Assembly: GCA_035354435.1 (NCBI GenBank)
Contig: DAOQAY010000023.1
Location: forward strand, 1 to 27,122
Direction: 5' to 3'
Source: JAKLDO01 sp035354435
GTDB lineage: Bacteria > UBP6 > UBA1177
DNA length: 27,122 bases
The notes beneath the pieces are model-generated. The model was not told the origin of the DNA, did no database searches, and was given only the letters and a program-made list of their open reading frames with translations. Of the stretch, positions 6,319 through 15,139 are shown in pieces. A program made the position numbers and the translations under genes. Each line of letters opens with the position of its first letter. Positions within the stretch are counted from its first letter, which is position 1.

Positions 6319-8469
6319 TCAATACAGCACGGCTCCGCTTTGTGGTTCGATGGTGATCTTGAACGAGTTTTCTTCAGGTGAGTATTTTTGCTGGGTGAAG
6401 AGTTCGGTCATTTCGTTCTGGCATGATGAGCATGTAAACTCAAGGGTGACGGGTTCATTTGACCTGTTTAGGGCGACTATCACAGTTTCGAATTCATCGC
6501 TCATTGAATAGACAAATGTTTCGTTTGATACAGATATTGTTTTTCTTGTTCCGTGGCGGAGTGCCTGATGCAACATCCTGAATTTTCCAAGCATTTTGAA
6601 TTTTGCAAGGGTCGCTTTCTGGAATTCATTGAGTTCATTATCAAATGTCATCATTCTTCTGTTATCGGGGTCGTTAGCCCCCGGCATTCCGAATTCATCA
6701 CCTTGAAATATTGAAGGAATTCCGGGAGTTGTCATAAGAAAAATATGTGCCAGATGAAGCTTTTTATAAGGATCTTCCGTTTCAGGATAACCCGGTGAAT
6801 TTTCCCATACTTTTTCGTTGGCAATGTTTCCGCCCTGAGTTGAATTGTCAAAATCACCGTTAGCAACGCTCAGTGCCCTGCATATATCGTGATTACCGAT
6901 AAAGTTCGACATGATCGCATCTTTATAAAAATCTTTCTGATAACGGGTGTCATTCACTTCAAGAAAGGCATTGAGATCATTGAATGTTTCGGTGTTGAGA
7001 AGCATTGTGCGGGACAGATGATGAAAAAGTGGAAAATCGAACTGTCCTTGAAGAAGGTTGCTTCCGAGATAATATCCGATCTCATTCCAGCCTGAATCAT
7101 TAGTGAAAGTCTCTCCTACAAGATAGAACGGAATTCCGGTATGGGCAACTGCACGGTCAAGCATGATTCTTAGCGTTGAAGAGGCAATGCGCTCCATAAG
7201 TCTTACCGCATCAACCCTGAATCCGTCGATATTGTAACGGGTTGCAAGCCAGACAGCATGGTCAGTAACAGCGTTGAGAGCATTGATATTCCTGTGATTG
7301 ATATCGGGAAGATATTCATTAAACCAGCAGACAAGCGGTTTTTCCCAACCGCAGAGGTAATAGTCATTGAACCAGCCGTCATTTTCGTGATCCTGCCAAA
7401 GCTCACTTTCAGAATGAACATGGTTTGGAACAAGATCAAAAAGCACCCTGATCCCTTTTGAATGGGCTTTTTCGATAAGTTCGTCAAGCTCCGCTTCAGT
7501 GCCGAAATGCGGTTCAAGCGGCGAATCGAATCCCCCCGGTTTCTGCAAGTCTGTCCAACCGGTAGTCACAGGCCAGTAAGAGTGATAAGCCGCATAATAT
7601 CTGGTGTCTCCTCCCATTCCTTTCCAAACTTTCTGAGTGTTGCGGACAGGTGAACTTATCCAGATCGCATTTATGCCGGCATTTTCAAAATAACCGGTAT
7701 CAATTTTATCAATTATCCCTTTGAAATCGCCTCCCTGCCAGTTCGCCTTGAAATCTGCACCATCGATCGCATTGTCATTGGAAGTGTCGCCGTTACTGAA
7801 TCTGTCAGTCATTATCTGATAAATTACAGCATCTTTCCATGTGAACGGTTCATTTTCAATCCAGACCGGAACAAAAAGCGGCTGGGCGAGAAAACCTTTT
7901 TTATCCTTTATTTTAAAAAGCCAGCTGTATTTGCCATTCACGAGATTTTTCACATCTATTGAGAATGTCTGGGATTTTTCATTGTAAACGACGACAGTTT
8001 CAATATTGTTCAGTGTTATTAGTGAATTTTTTATATCTATTTTCTCACCATTCAGTCCCGGAGTGAAAACAACATCAAATGTAACAGAACCGTCTTTTAT
8101 CACAGGGCTTTTTGAAAGAGAAAGTGACGGATAGCGACAGTCTTCCACAATAAGTCTGCTCGAATCCATGTCGTCAATATAGATCTCAAGAGGATTTTTC
8201 TCATCTTTGAACCACAAATCTTCCGACTTATCATAAAAAAGATAACCGTGATCTCCGGGTGGCAGATTCAGTTCCACAGACCACGCCCCGTTGACGAATT
8301 CCATTTTTGTCGATAACTGCCACTTGTTGAAACTGCCTCTGATATAAAGTTCGGCATCGCTTTTATAGTCGCTTGTTACTATTACGGCAGGACATGATGA
8401 TGTTGAAATTTCTTTGTGATCGCAGGAAAAAAGGAGAATTAATGTCAGAAAAAAAATCGAATACTTCAT
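6319..8469 (-). CDS. GH13 alpha-amylase-family lipoprotein with N-terminal beta-sandwich domains
   Basis: The 716-residue lipoprotein has lipobox LFSC (Cys16). Residues about 35-105 look like a CBM48/E-set starch-binding module (AELYIRGSFNKWQ...). Residues about 115-205 form a second beta-sandwich shared with the third GH13 protein of this window. The catalytic barrel starts near residue 210 (DAVIYQIMTDRFSNGD). All four GH13 regions are intact: FDLVPNH (344-350), GFRVDAVRL with nucleophile Asp420, VGET with acid/base Glu453, and GNHD (525-528). It should cut alpha-1,4-glucans on the periplasmic or outer surface. It reads away from the maltodextrin operon and shares its control region. No strong SD precedes the ATG, although the signal peptide makes the start clear. 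Exact specificity (amylase, pullulanase or cyclomaltodextrinase) cannot be read from sequence. Confidence 0.92.
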   Translation of the reverse strand: MKYSIFFLTLILLFSCDHKEISTSSCPAVIVTSDYKSDAELYIRGSFNKWQLSTKMEFVNGAWSVELNLPPGDHGYLFYDKSEDLWFKDEKNPLEIYIDDMDSSRLIVEDCRYPSLSLSKSPVIKDGSVTFDVVFTPGLNGEKIDIKNSLITLNNIETVVVYNEKSQTFSIDVKNLVNGKYSWLFKIKDKKGFLAQPLFVPVWIENEPFTWKDAVIYQIMTDRFSNGDTSNDNAIDGADFKANWQGGDFKGIIDKIDTGYFENAGINAIWISSPVRNTQKVWKGMGGDTRYYAAYHSYWPVTTGWTDLQKPGGFDSPLEPHFGTEAELDELIEKAHSKGIRVLFDLVPNHVHSESELWQDHENDGWFNDYYLCGWEKPLVCWFNEYLPDINHRNINALNAVTDHAVWLATRYNIDGFRVDAVRLMERIASSTLRIMLDRAVAHTGIPFYLVGETFTNDSGWNEIGYYLGSNLLQGQFDFPLFHHLSRTMLLNTETFNDLNAFLEVNDTRYQKDFYKDAIMSNFIGNHDICRALSVANGDFDNSTQGGNIANEKVWENSPGYPETEDPYKKLHLAHIFLMTTPGIPSIFQGDEFGMPGANDPDNRRMMTFDNELNEFQKATLAKFKMLGKFRMLHQALRHGTRKTISVSNETFVYSMSDEFETVIVALNRSNEPVTLEFTCSSCQNEMTELFTQQKYSPEENSFKITIEPQSGAVLY

Positions 8470-8500
8470 ATTGCCGCAAATAAGTCTTTAAAACAGCATT

Positions 8501-8544
8501 AACTTGTTGACAATTATTATAGCGGTTTTAAAATATCACAAGTT
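8501..8544. promoter_or_regulatory. Inverted repeat spanning the divergent amylase/maltodextrin promoters
   Basis: AACTTGT (8501-8507) and ACAAGTT (8538-8544) are perfect 7-bp arms 30 bp apart. Between them lie the rightward -35/-10 pair and a leftward TATAAT (8521-8516). The leftward promoter has no good -35. The arrangement could serve a regulator acting on both operons; no such regulator gene is in the window. Confidence 0.35.
8507..8534 (+). promoter_or_regulatory. Sigma-70-type promoter of the maltodextrin operon
   Basis: A perfect TTGACA (8507-8512) and TAAAAT (8529-8534) are separated by 16 bp. The -10 box lies 36 nt before the porin start codon, which has SD AAAGGAG (8559-8565). Confidence 0.65.
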
Positions 8545-8570
8545 TTTAACAATGTTCCAAAGGAGTTGCC

Positions 8571-9965
8571 ATGTCTCCGAGAACTCTCATTCTAACCTTT
8601 TTGATCGCTCAGATCTTTCTGGTGACAAGTGTTTATGCTCAGGAAAAAACTGAAACTGAAGATGAAACAGGTTTTGTGTTCGGTTCCTACGGCCGTGTTC
8701 AGCCTGCAACTGATCTTGAAGGAGGCAGTCCGAAATGGGTCAATATTGTCGGTCATGGAAGCAGACTTGAGCAGGAAAGCTACATCGAGCTTGATTTTGA
8801 TTATCTTTTTCCCAGACCGAAAAACGGTCCGAAATTCGATTTTGTTTCGACACTTGCGTTTTCAGAAAGCCTTTTTCACAGCAATGGAAAGTGGGCGGCG
8901 CTCAATACCATGAGAAATATGTTCATCAGAGCTGAAAATGTGATATGGAAACCCCTTGGAATGTGGGTCGGAAGCAGAATGTACAGAGGTGATGACATCT
9001 ATCTTCTCGATTTCTGGCCTCTTGATGATGACAATATGTACGGCGGCGGGATAGGGCTTCATTTCAACAAATGGAGTGTTGATTACTATATTGGTTTCAA
9101 CAGACTTGAAATAGACTGGCAGTATCAGGAAAAAGAAGTTGTGAGCGATACTTTCGGTGCTGACAGCATAACCTGGATGGACAGGCAGAGACTTGTCACC
9201 GGTCTGAAATATGAACACAGATATCTGTTCAATGAAAACGGTTCCGGCATGAAATGGAAACTTTTCGGGGAACTTCAGAGGATAGGTGAAGGGAAGAAAT
9301 ATAATGATCCGGTCGATGATGCCAATTCGATCTCATATCCTGAAGATTTCGGCTGGTCAATAGGCGGAGAACTGGGCTTTTTCGGTTATAAAAAGAACAG
9401 TTTTGCAAATATGTTCTTCAAATATTCAGGCGGTTTGGGGGCTTACGGACTGCTTACGGTCCCGTGGGGATTTGATTCAAGTTACAAAACAACGGATGCC
9501 AAGGAATTTCTGTTCGGTTTTTCATCAAATATCGAGCATAAATGGTTTGCAAATTCGTGCGGAGCCTATGTCAGATATTTTACCGATGCCGATGCGAACA
9601 AATATGACAACGATGATTTTGTCGAATATATTCTTGCAGTCAGACCACATTTTAAACTTCATGAATATTTCTATCTCGCTTTTGAAATATCTCATCAGTT
9701 GAAAAAGACGAACGGACTCAAAGCATATGACGACGGCTCGACGAAAAATCTTCTGCCGCAGGTCACCAAGCTTTCATTTCTTCCGATAGTGACTATTGGC
9801 GGAGGAACTTATGCAAGACCGCAGCTCCGGCTTGTTTATACTGCGGCAATTCAAAATGACGATGCGAAAGCGCTTTATGACAAAGACGATGTCAGGTCGC
9901 AAAGAACTGTTCTCCACTATTTCGGTCTGAGTGCCGAATGGTGGTTCAATGTGGATCACAGGTAG
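8571..9965 (+). CDS. LamB-like maltoporin / outer-membrane sugar porin
   Basis: This 464-residue protein has a signal peptide ending VYAQ (cleavage near residue 23) and no lipobox. Its layout matches the LamB family: an early GSYGRVQPATDLEGG segment with NIVGHGSRLEQESYIEL; then NMFIRAENVIWKPLGMWVGSRMYRGDDIYLLDFWPLD, like the LamB stretch in which a conserved barrel region precedes an aromatic lane; and many alternating aromatic strands. It is the first gene of the operon for glucan hydrolases and a MalK/F/G-type importer, which supports passage of maltodextrins. The terminal residues (WWFNVDHR) lack a final Phe. LamB-type family is likely but not certain from reading alone. Confidence 0.75.
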   Translation: MSPRTLILTFLIAQIFLVTSVYAQEKTETEDETGFVFGSYGRVQPATDLEGGSPKWVNIVGHGSRLEQESYIELDFDYLFPRPKNGPKFDFVSTLAFSESLFHSNGKWAALNTMRNMFIRAENVIWKPLGMWVGSRMYRGDDIYLLDFWPLDDDNMYGGGIGLHFNKWSVDYYIGFNRLEIDWQYQEKEVVSDTFGADSITWMDRQRLVTGLKYEHRYLFNENGSGMKWKLFGELQRIGEGKKYNDPVDDANSISYPEDFGWSIGGELGFFGYKKNSFANMFFKYSGGLGAYGLLTVPWGFDSSYKTTDAKEFLFGFSSNIEHKWFANSCGAYVRYFTDADANKYDNDDFVEYILAVRPHFKLHEYFYLAFEISHQLKKTNGLKAYDDGSTKNLLPQVTKLSFLPIVTIGGGTYARPQLRLVYTAAIQNDDAKALYDKDDVRSQRTVLHYFGLSAEWWFNVDHR

Positions 9966-9973
9966 GGGGAAAC

Positions 9974-11899
9974 ATGAATAAATTCAATATAATACTGGTT
10001 GCTGTGCTTTTATCTGCATTGAGTTCATGTGTCAATGTGGAAGAGTTTGAAGGGGCTCAGAATGCCACCAATAATGTTGTTGACTGGCGTGATGAAGTGA
10101 TTTATCAGCTTATGACCGACAGATTCGCAGATGGTGATGTTAACAACAACAACAAAGTGAACAAACAGTCGCTGACAGCGTGGAACGGCGGAGATTTTCA
10201 GGGAATTATAGATAACATTGACTATCTCAAGGCTCTCGGTGTCACAACTCTATGGATAAGTCCGGTTGTGAAAAATGTTGAAGAAGATGCCGGAATTGCA
10301 GGTTATCACGGTTACTGGACTCAGGATTTTATCGGTGTCAACCCCCATTTCGGCGATATGGCAAAACTCAGGGAAATGGTTGATATTCTTCATGAAAACG
10401 GAATAAAAGTAATTCTTGATATCGTTGCAAATCACATCGGTCAGCTTTTTTATTATGATATGAACAAGAACGATCAGCCCGACGAAATGGTGATGGGAAG
10501 CAATATGACATGCGGAGTGTACTGCGGTCACATTACCGGAGTTGAGAATGAAGCGGCAGGAAGCGAAATATGCGAACAGGAATACAGCTCTGATTTCACA
10601 GTCGGGGGCGATAACAGCGAATGTTACAACAATTGTGTCAACCGCTGTGAAACTGAAGACTATCCGCAGAAAATGGGGCTTAAAAGATATAGCGAATGGG
10701 ACCCCGATTTTGATGCACGGGGAATTATGGCATTTTCAGAAGCTGGCGAGTCAGGTCCGGCTCCTTTAAAATGGGTCTATATGCCTGAGATCAATAGGGT
10801 TCCTCCCAATCCTGCTGAATTCTATAACGATGACTGGTATAACAAACTGGGAAGAATTGTGACATGGGATTCAAATTATCAGGTGGTGAAAGGCGATTTC
10901 CCCGGCGGTTTGAAAGATCTTGACACGACAAGGGAAGATGTTACTGCGGCGCTTATCAGTGCCTATGAATACTGGATAGAAAATGTTGATTTTGACGGAT
11001 TCAGGATCGACACGATAAAGCATGTCGAACATGAGTTCTGGCAGAAGTTCACTCCGGCAATGAGAGCAAAGGCTAAAAAGAAAGGCAAGGAGAATTTCTT
11101 CATATTCGGAGAGGCTTTTGACGGCAATGACGAAGTTCTCGGCAGTTTCACCAAAAATAACGAAATGGATTCAGTTTTCTATTTTTCCCAGAAATTTCAG
11201 GTATATGACGCAATTTTCAAGCACGGTTCACCCACAAAGAACTTTGAAGATCTCTATAATTTGAGAAAAGACCGTTACGGCACGGTGTCAGGCGTTAAAG
11301 ATGCTGACGGTAAAATACTGAGTCCTCAGCAGGTGCTTGTGAACTTCTTTGATAATCACGATCTTCCGAGATTTCTGTATGAAAAAAATAATGAAAAAGC
11401 ACTTAGAAATGCTCTTGCACTTCTATTAACGCAGGATGGAATCCCTTGTATTTATTACGGAACTGAGCAGAATTTTAATGGCGGCAATGATCCTGCCAAC
11501 AGAGAATTCCTTGCAACTTCAGGTTATGACACAAAAAATGCGACATTCAAATGGATAAGTTCTCTGACTTCGATAAGGAAAAAATATGCACCTCTGCGTC
11601 GTGGTGATATGTCAATAGTATGGTCGACCGATCATACCGGTGATGAATCTGATGCAGGAATACTTGCTTTCGAAAGGAAATATAAGGGCGAAACAATCCT
11701 TGTCATAATAAATGCAGATGAAAGCAAGGCTTCAAAGACTTCTTTCGATGGAGCTGTTATGAATACGGCATTTGCTCAAGGAACAATATTAAAAGATGTT
11801 GCGCCTGATAGTGGTGGAAAGACATTCACAGTCGGTAATGACGGAGAGCTTGATATCGAAATTCCTGCTCAATCAATAAAGATACTTGTAAAAAAGTGA
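9974..11899 (+). CDS. GH13 alpha-amylase-family lipoprotein with cysteine-rich insert
   Basis: The start at 9974 follows the porin stop by 8 nt and has SD AGGGGGA. The longer frame from 9938 runs inside the porin gene and lacks a signal peptide, so it is rejected. The 641-residue product has lipobox SSC (Cys19), and the barrel begins almost at once (WRDEVIYQLMTDRFADGD, residue 38 on). GH13 regions: LDIVANH (148-154), GFRIDTIKH with nucleophile Asp346, FGEAF with acid/base Glu380, and DNHD (460-463). Between region I and the rest of the barrel, residues about 155-300 form an enlarged loop with six cysteines (180, 184, 200, 217, 221, 225), probably disulfide-linked outside the cytoplasm. A short beta-domain closes the C-terminus. 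It probably makes maltodextrins for the transporter encoded downstream. Confidence 0.93.
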   Translation: MNKFNIILVAVLLSALSSCVNVEEFEGAQNATNNVVDWRDEVIYQLMTDRFADGDVNNNNKVNKQSLTAWNGGDFQGIIDNIDYLKALGVTTLWISPVVKNVEEDAGIAGYHGYWTQDFIGVNPHFGDMAKLREMVDILHENGIKVILDIVANHIGQLFYYDMNKNDQPDEMVMGSNMTCGVYCGHITGVENEAAGSEICEQEYSSDFTVGGDNSECYNNCVNRCETEDYPQKMGLKRYSEWDPDFDARGIMAFSEAGESGPAPLKWVYMPEINRVPPNPAEFYNDDWYNKLGRIVTWDSNYQVVKGDFPGGLKDLDTTREDVTAALISAYEYWIENVDFDGFRIDTIKHVEHEFWQKFTPAMRAKAKKKGKENFFIFGEAFDGNDEVLGSFTKNNEMDSVFYFSQKFQVYDAIFKHGSPTKNFEDLYNLRKDRYGTVSGVKDADGKILSPQQVLVNFFDNHDLPRFLYEKNNEKALRNALALLLTQDGIPCIYYGTEQNFNGGNDPANREFLATSGYDTKNATFKWISSLTSIRKKYAPLRRGDMSIVWSTDHTGDESDAGILAFERKYKGETILVIINADESKASKTSFDGAVMNTAFAQGTILKDVAPDSGGKTFTVGNDGELDIEIPAQSIKILVKK

Positions 11900-11906
11900 G
11901 GTTATA

Positions 11907-12923
11907 ATGGCATCGGTAACTCTTGAAAATGTTGTAAAGCAGTATAACGAAAAAGCTGTGATACTTAAAGGGATTGATCTGAAAATAGAAGACGGAGAGT
12001 TCCTTGTTCTTGTCGGTCCGTCAGGATGCGGCAAATCGACTCTGCTCCGGAGTATTGCAGGGCTTGAAAGCATAACTTCAGGAAATATCAGGATCGGAGA
12101 CCGGATCGTCAATGATGTTGCTCCTAAAGATAGAGATATCGCAATGGTTTTCCAGAGTTACGCTCTTTATCCTCACATGACAGTACGGGGAAATATGGCT
12201 TTTGCCCTCAAAGTAAGGAAATTCGAAAAACCGGAAATTGAAAAAAGGGTGAACAATGCGGCGCAGCTTCTTGATATTACTCATCTTCTTGACAGGCTTC
12301 CCAAAGACATGAGCGGCGGTCAGAGGCAAAGGGTGGCAATGGGCAGAGCGATAGTCAGAGATCCGAAAGTATTCCTTTTTGACGAGCCTCTTTCAAATCT
12401 TGATGCAAGTCTCCGTACCCAGATGAGAGTGGAACTTAAAAAACTGCACGAACGGCTGAAAACTACAATAATTTATGTCACTCACGACCAGATCGAGGCG
12501 ATGACGCTTGCCGACAGAATTGTGGTTTTGAACAAAGGGATAATTCAGCAGGTTGGAACTCCGGCAGAGCTTTTTGATACTCCGGCAAATGTTTTTGTTG
12601 CAGGGTTTATCGGCAGTCCGTCAATGAATCTGCTGACGCTGAAAGCTTTTCCTGATGTCATAGCTGGAATCAGACCGCAGGATTTCGAAGTGACAGATGA
12701 CAATCCCGATATCACCGGAACTGTTGAGATTGTGGAAGCGCTCGGCAGGAATTCACATGTCCATATCAGACTTGATGACGATACAAAGGTCACAGCCGAA
12801 CTCGAAAGCTCTGTTACTAGAAATTTCAAGATCGACGATACGATAAAGCTCAAGATCAGAAAAGAGAAAATGCACTTTTTCAATCCTGTTACAAAAGAAA
12901 GGGTAGTGGAGGGGAAAAAGTGA
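11907..12923 (+). CDS. MalK-type ABC transporter ATPase
   Basis: This 338-residue ATPase has every expected motif: Walker A GPSGCGKST, the Q-loop in VFQSYALYPHMTV, signature MSGGQRQR, Walker B VFLFDEPLSNLD and the H-loop in YVTHDQIEAMTLADR. A C-terminal TOBE/MalK-type domain follows (from about residue 235, GIRPQDFEV). In the CUT1 sugar-importer family one such subunit forms the ATPase dimer. The gene begins 7 nt after the amylase stop, and its stop overlaps the next start (GTGA). It is somewhat shorter than E. coli MalK (371 residues), mainly in the regulatory C-terminal domain. Confidence 0.94.
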   Translation: MASVTLENVVKQYNEKAVILKGIDLKIEDGEFLVLVGPSGCGKSTLLRSIAGLESITSGNIRIGDRIVNDVAPKDRDIAMVFQSYALYPHMTVRGNMAFALKVRKFEKPEIEKRVNNAAQLLDITHLLDRLPKDMSGGQRQRVAMGRAIVRDPKVFLFDEPLSNLDASLRTQMRVELKKLHERLKTTIIYVTHDQIEAMTLADRIVVLNKGIIQQVGTPAELFDTPANVFVAGFIGSPSMNLLTLKAFPDVIAGIRPQDFEVTDDNPDITGTVEIVEALGRNSHVHIRLDDDTKVTAELESSVTRNFKIDDTIKLKIRKEKMHFFNPVTKERVVEGKK

Positions 12924-15112
12924 GGAATGGTTTTCTTTTCATTATATTAATTCTTTGTTTTTCAACGCTTTTTGCGCAAAAGAAAGATATAACTGTCTGG
13001 CATTCCTACCGCGGAAGCGAACAGACTGCACTAAATCAGCTTAAAGATTCGTTCAATGCTTCTCAAGATAGATACAGAGTTGTCCTTCTTGCGATACCGT
13101 ACAGTGCCTTCCCCGATAAGCTCACAACTGCAATTCCTAACGGTAATGGTCCTGATGCCTTCATCATTGCTCACGAAAGGACCGGCGACTGGGCTGAATC
13201 ATCGGTAATAAGGAAGCTTGACGAAGGGTATCTCGCAAAGATCAAAGAAACAATGATTCCTTCAACTGTCGAAGCGTTCAAATACAGCGGTTCTTACTGG
13301 GGCGTTCCTTTGAGTTTTAAAAGTCTTGTGATGTTCTACAGGACCGATATGATCAAGGAACCTCCGGCTGACACAGATGCGATGATAGCTCTTGCAAAAA
13401 AGTTTACAGATCATTCATCAGGCAGATACGGACTGGGACTTGAAGCCACTTCTGTTTATTATGCCGCTCCTTTCATAACCGGTTTTAACGGCGGATTCTG
13501 CCTTGAAAACGGTGGAAAGACCGATGAAGCCTGTATTGATAATGAAGGAAATCGAAAAGCATTGTCATTTATAAGCGATCTTGTAAATGTTCACGCCATT
13601 GTGCCGACTGAAGCGACATCGGTGCTTATCACACAGCTTTTTAATAACGGGTCGATCCCGATGGTGATAAACGGACCGTGGTTCAGTGGTGAGATAAATA
13701 GCGGAGTTCCGTATAGTGTAGCGGTGCTTCCTGTCGTTTCAGAAACCGGTAATGTGATGAAGCCGTTTTTGACTGTTGACGGATATTTCTTTTCAGGTCA
13801 CAAGTCCGCTGACATTGAAGGGGCGAAGGTGTTTGGTGATTTTATCATTTCAAATGAAAGTGCAAAGGTAAGAGCAGTGACTGGTCGTCAGGCAGTTTCA
13901 ACAAGATCGGTTTATGACGATCCTGATGTGGCTTCTGACAAACTGCTGAATATATTCAAGAAACAGGCTGAAATATCAGTTCCTATGAGCAATCTTCCGC
14001 AGATGAGGGTGGTGTGGGAACCGATGGCTAAAGCGCTTAGAAAAGTGCTCAGGAACTCAACTGATGCCGGTAGTGCGCTGAAGGCTGCGGCTGTTGAATA
14101 TGAACTTTTCAGAAAGCCTCTTCCGCCAAGGCAGAGTCCTTTTGTCTATATTCTGATACTTCTTACTGCGGCGGTTGCAGGGCTTTATTTTCTGATCAAA
14201 GGAATGAAAAAAGCGCAGTTTTTCTTTTTCCTCAAAAAAGAACCGGCGCCATATCTTTATCTTATTCCGGCGATATTATCGATGATCGTTCTTGTGTTTG
14301 TCCCTTTTGCCGTAGGCACTGCGACAGCGTTTTTTGCGCATAAGGCCGGAAGCTGGACATTTGTCGGATTTGCCAATTTTTTCAATATCTTATTCGGCGG
14401 AGATTTCCCGATCACCAGCCCGATGAATTTTTATTTCACACTTGCTGTGACAGTTCTGTGGACTGCAATGAATGTCTTTCTGCATGTAACGCTCGGGCTG
14501 AGTCTTGCACTGCTTCTGCGTGAACCGTGGCTTAAAATGAAGGGGATCTACAGGGTCCTTCTAATAATTCCGTGGGCTGTTCCCAATTATATCACGGCGC
14601 TTATCTGGAAAGGGATGTTTAACAGGCAGTTCGGTGCTATCAACGGCATTCTCAGCACTCTCGGACTTGAGCCGGTGAGCTGGTTCAGCTCGTTCTGGAC
14701 ATCGTTTGCCGCAAATCTGACAACTAACACATGGCTCGGATTCCCGTTCATGATGGTTACAGCACTCGGCGCGCTTCAGGCAATTCCCGGAGAACTTGAA
14801 GATGCGGCATCAGTTGACGGAGCAGGGATGTTTCAGAGATTTTTCAATATCACACTTCCACTTCTCAAACCTGCACTTGTGCCCGCCGTGATACTTGGAA
14901 GCGTATGGACATTCAATATGTTCAACATAATCTATCTTGTCAGCGGCGGTGAACCTGACGGAAGCACCGAAATACTCATCAGCGAAGCCTACAAATGGGC
15001 ATTCCAGCGGCAGGAACGGTACGGATACGCCGCAGCCTACGCAATATTGATCTTCATCGTGCTTCTCTTCTATTCAAAATTCACCGAAAAGATCGGAAAG
15101 GGGGCAGAATAA
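12920..15112 (+). CDS. Fused maltodextrin-binding protein and MalF-type permease (MalE-MalF fusion)
   Basis: A single uninterrupted 730-residue frame joins two proteins that are normally separate. Residues 1-19 are a signal peptide (LILCFSTLFAQ). Residues about 20-400 are a type-1 extracellular solute-binding protein (ITVWHSYRG; PDAFIIAHERTGDWAES; YWGVPLSFKSLVMFYRTDMI; MVINGPWFSGEI). Residues 408-430 are a membrane segment (VYILILLTAAVAGLYFLI). From Tyr445 a CUT1 permease follows, with the EAA loop at 625-644 (ELEDAASVDGAGMFQRFFNITLP). The start is GTG, overlapping the malK stop as GTGA, with SD GGAGGGG. The topology works: the binding domain is periplasmic, then the chain enters the membrane and continues like MalF. 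Tethering would fix one binding domain to each transporter. Sugar specificity is inferred from the neighbours. Confidence 0.92.
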   Translation: MRNGFLFIILILCFSTLFAQKKDITVWHSYRGSEQTALNQLKDSFNASQDRYRVVLLAIPYSAFPDKLTTAIPNGNGPDAFIIAHERTGDWAESSVIRKLDEGYLAKIKETMIPSTVEAFKYSGSYWGVPLSFKSLVMFYRTDMIKEPPADTDAMIALAKKFTDHSSGRYGLGLEATSVYYAAPFITGFNGGFCLENGGKTDEACIDNEGNRKALSFISDLVNVHAIVPTEATSVLITQLFNNGSIPMVINGPWFSGEINSGVPYSVAVLPVVSETGNVMKPFLTVDGYFFSGHKSADIEGAKVFGDFIISNESAKVRAVTGRQAVSTRSVYDDPDVASDKLLNIFKKQAEISVPMSNLPQMRVVWEPMAKALRKVLRNSTDAGSALKAAAVEYELFRKPLPPRQSPFVYILILLTAAVAGLYFLIKGMKKAQFFFFLKKEPAPYLYLIPAILSMIVLVFVPFAVGTATAFFAHKAGSWTFVGFANFFNILFGGDFPITSPMNFYFTLAVTVLWTAMNVFLHVTLGLSLALLLREPWLKMKGIYRVLLIIPWAVPNYITALIWKGMFNRQFGAINGILSTLGLEPVSWFSSFWTSFAANLTTNTWLGFPFMMVTALGALQAIPGELEDAASVDGAGMFQRFFNITLPLLKPALVPAVILGSVWTFNMFNIIYLVSGGEPDGSTEILISEAYKWAFQRQERYGYAAAYAILIFIVLLFYSKFTEKIGKGAE

Positions 15113-15139
15113 ATGAAAAAGGTGGCTCTTAAAAAACAG
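15103..15139 (+). repeat. Direct repeat, left copy, at the malF / yhcG junction
   Basis: This 37-bp stretch, containing the malF stop and the first nine codons of the nuclease gene, matches 16237-16273 at 34 of 37 positions (differences at repeat positions 5, 17 and 23). The similarity extends leftward through TCGGAAA (15093-15099) after a 3-nt in-frame gap. Confidence 0.9.

Noticed and set aside
14100..14260. Possible frameshift artefact joining malE and malF
   Set aside because: The frame is continuous, the linker is a sensible membrane segment with positive residues after it, and no SD or start lies at the permease boundary, so the fusion looks real.
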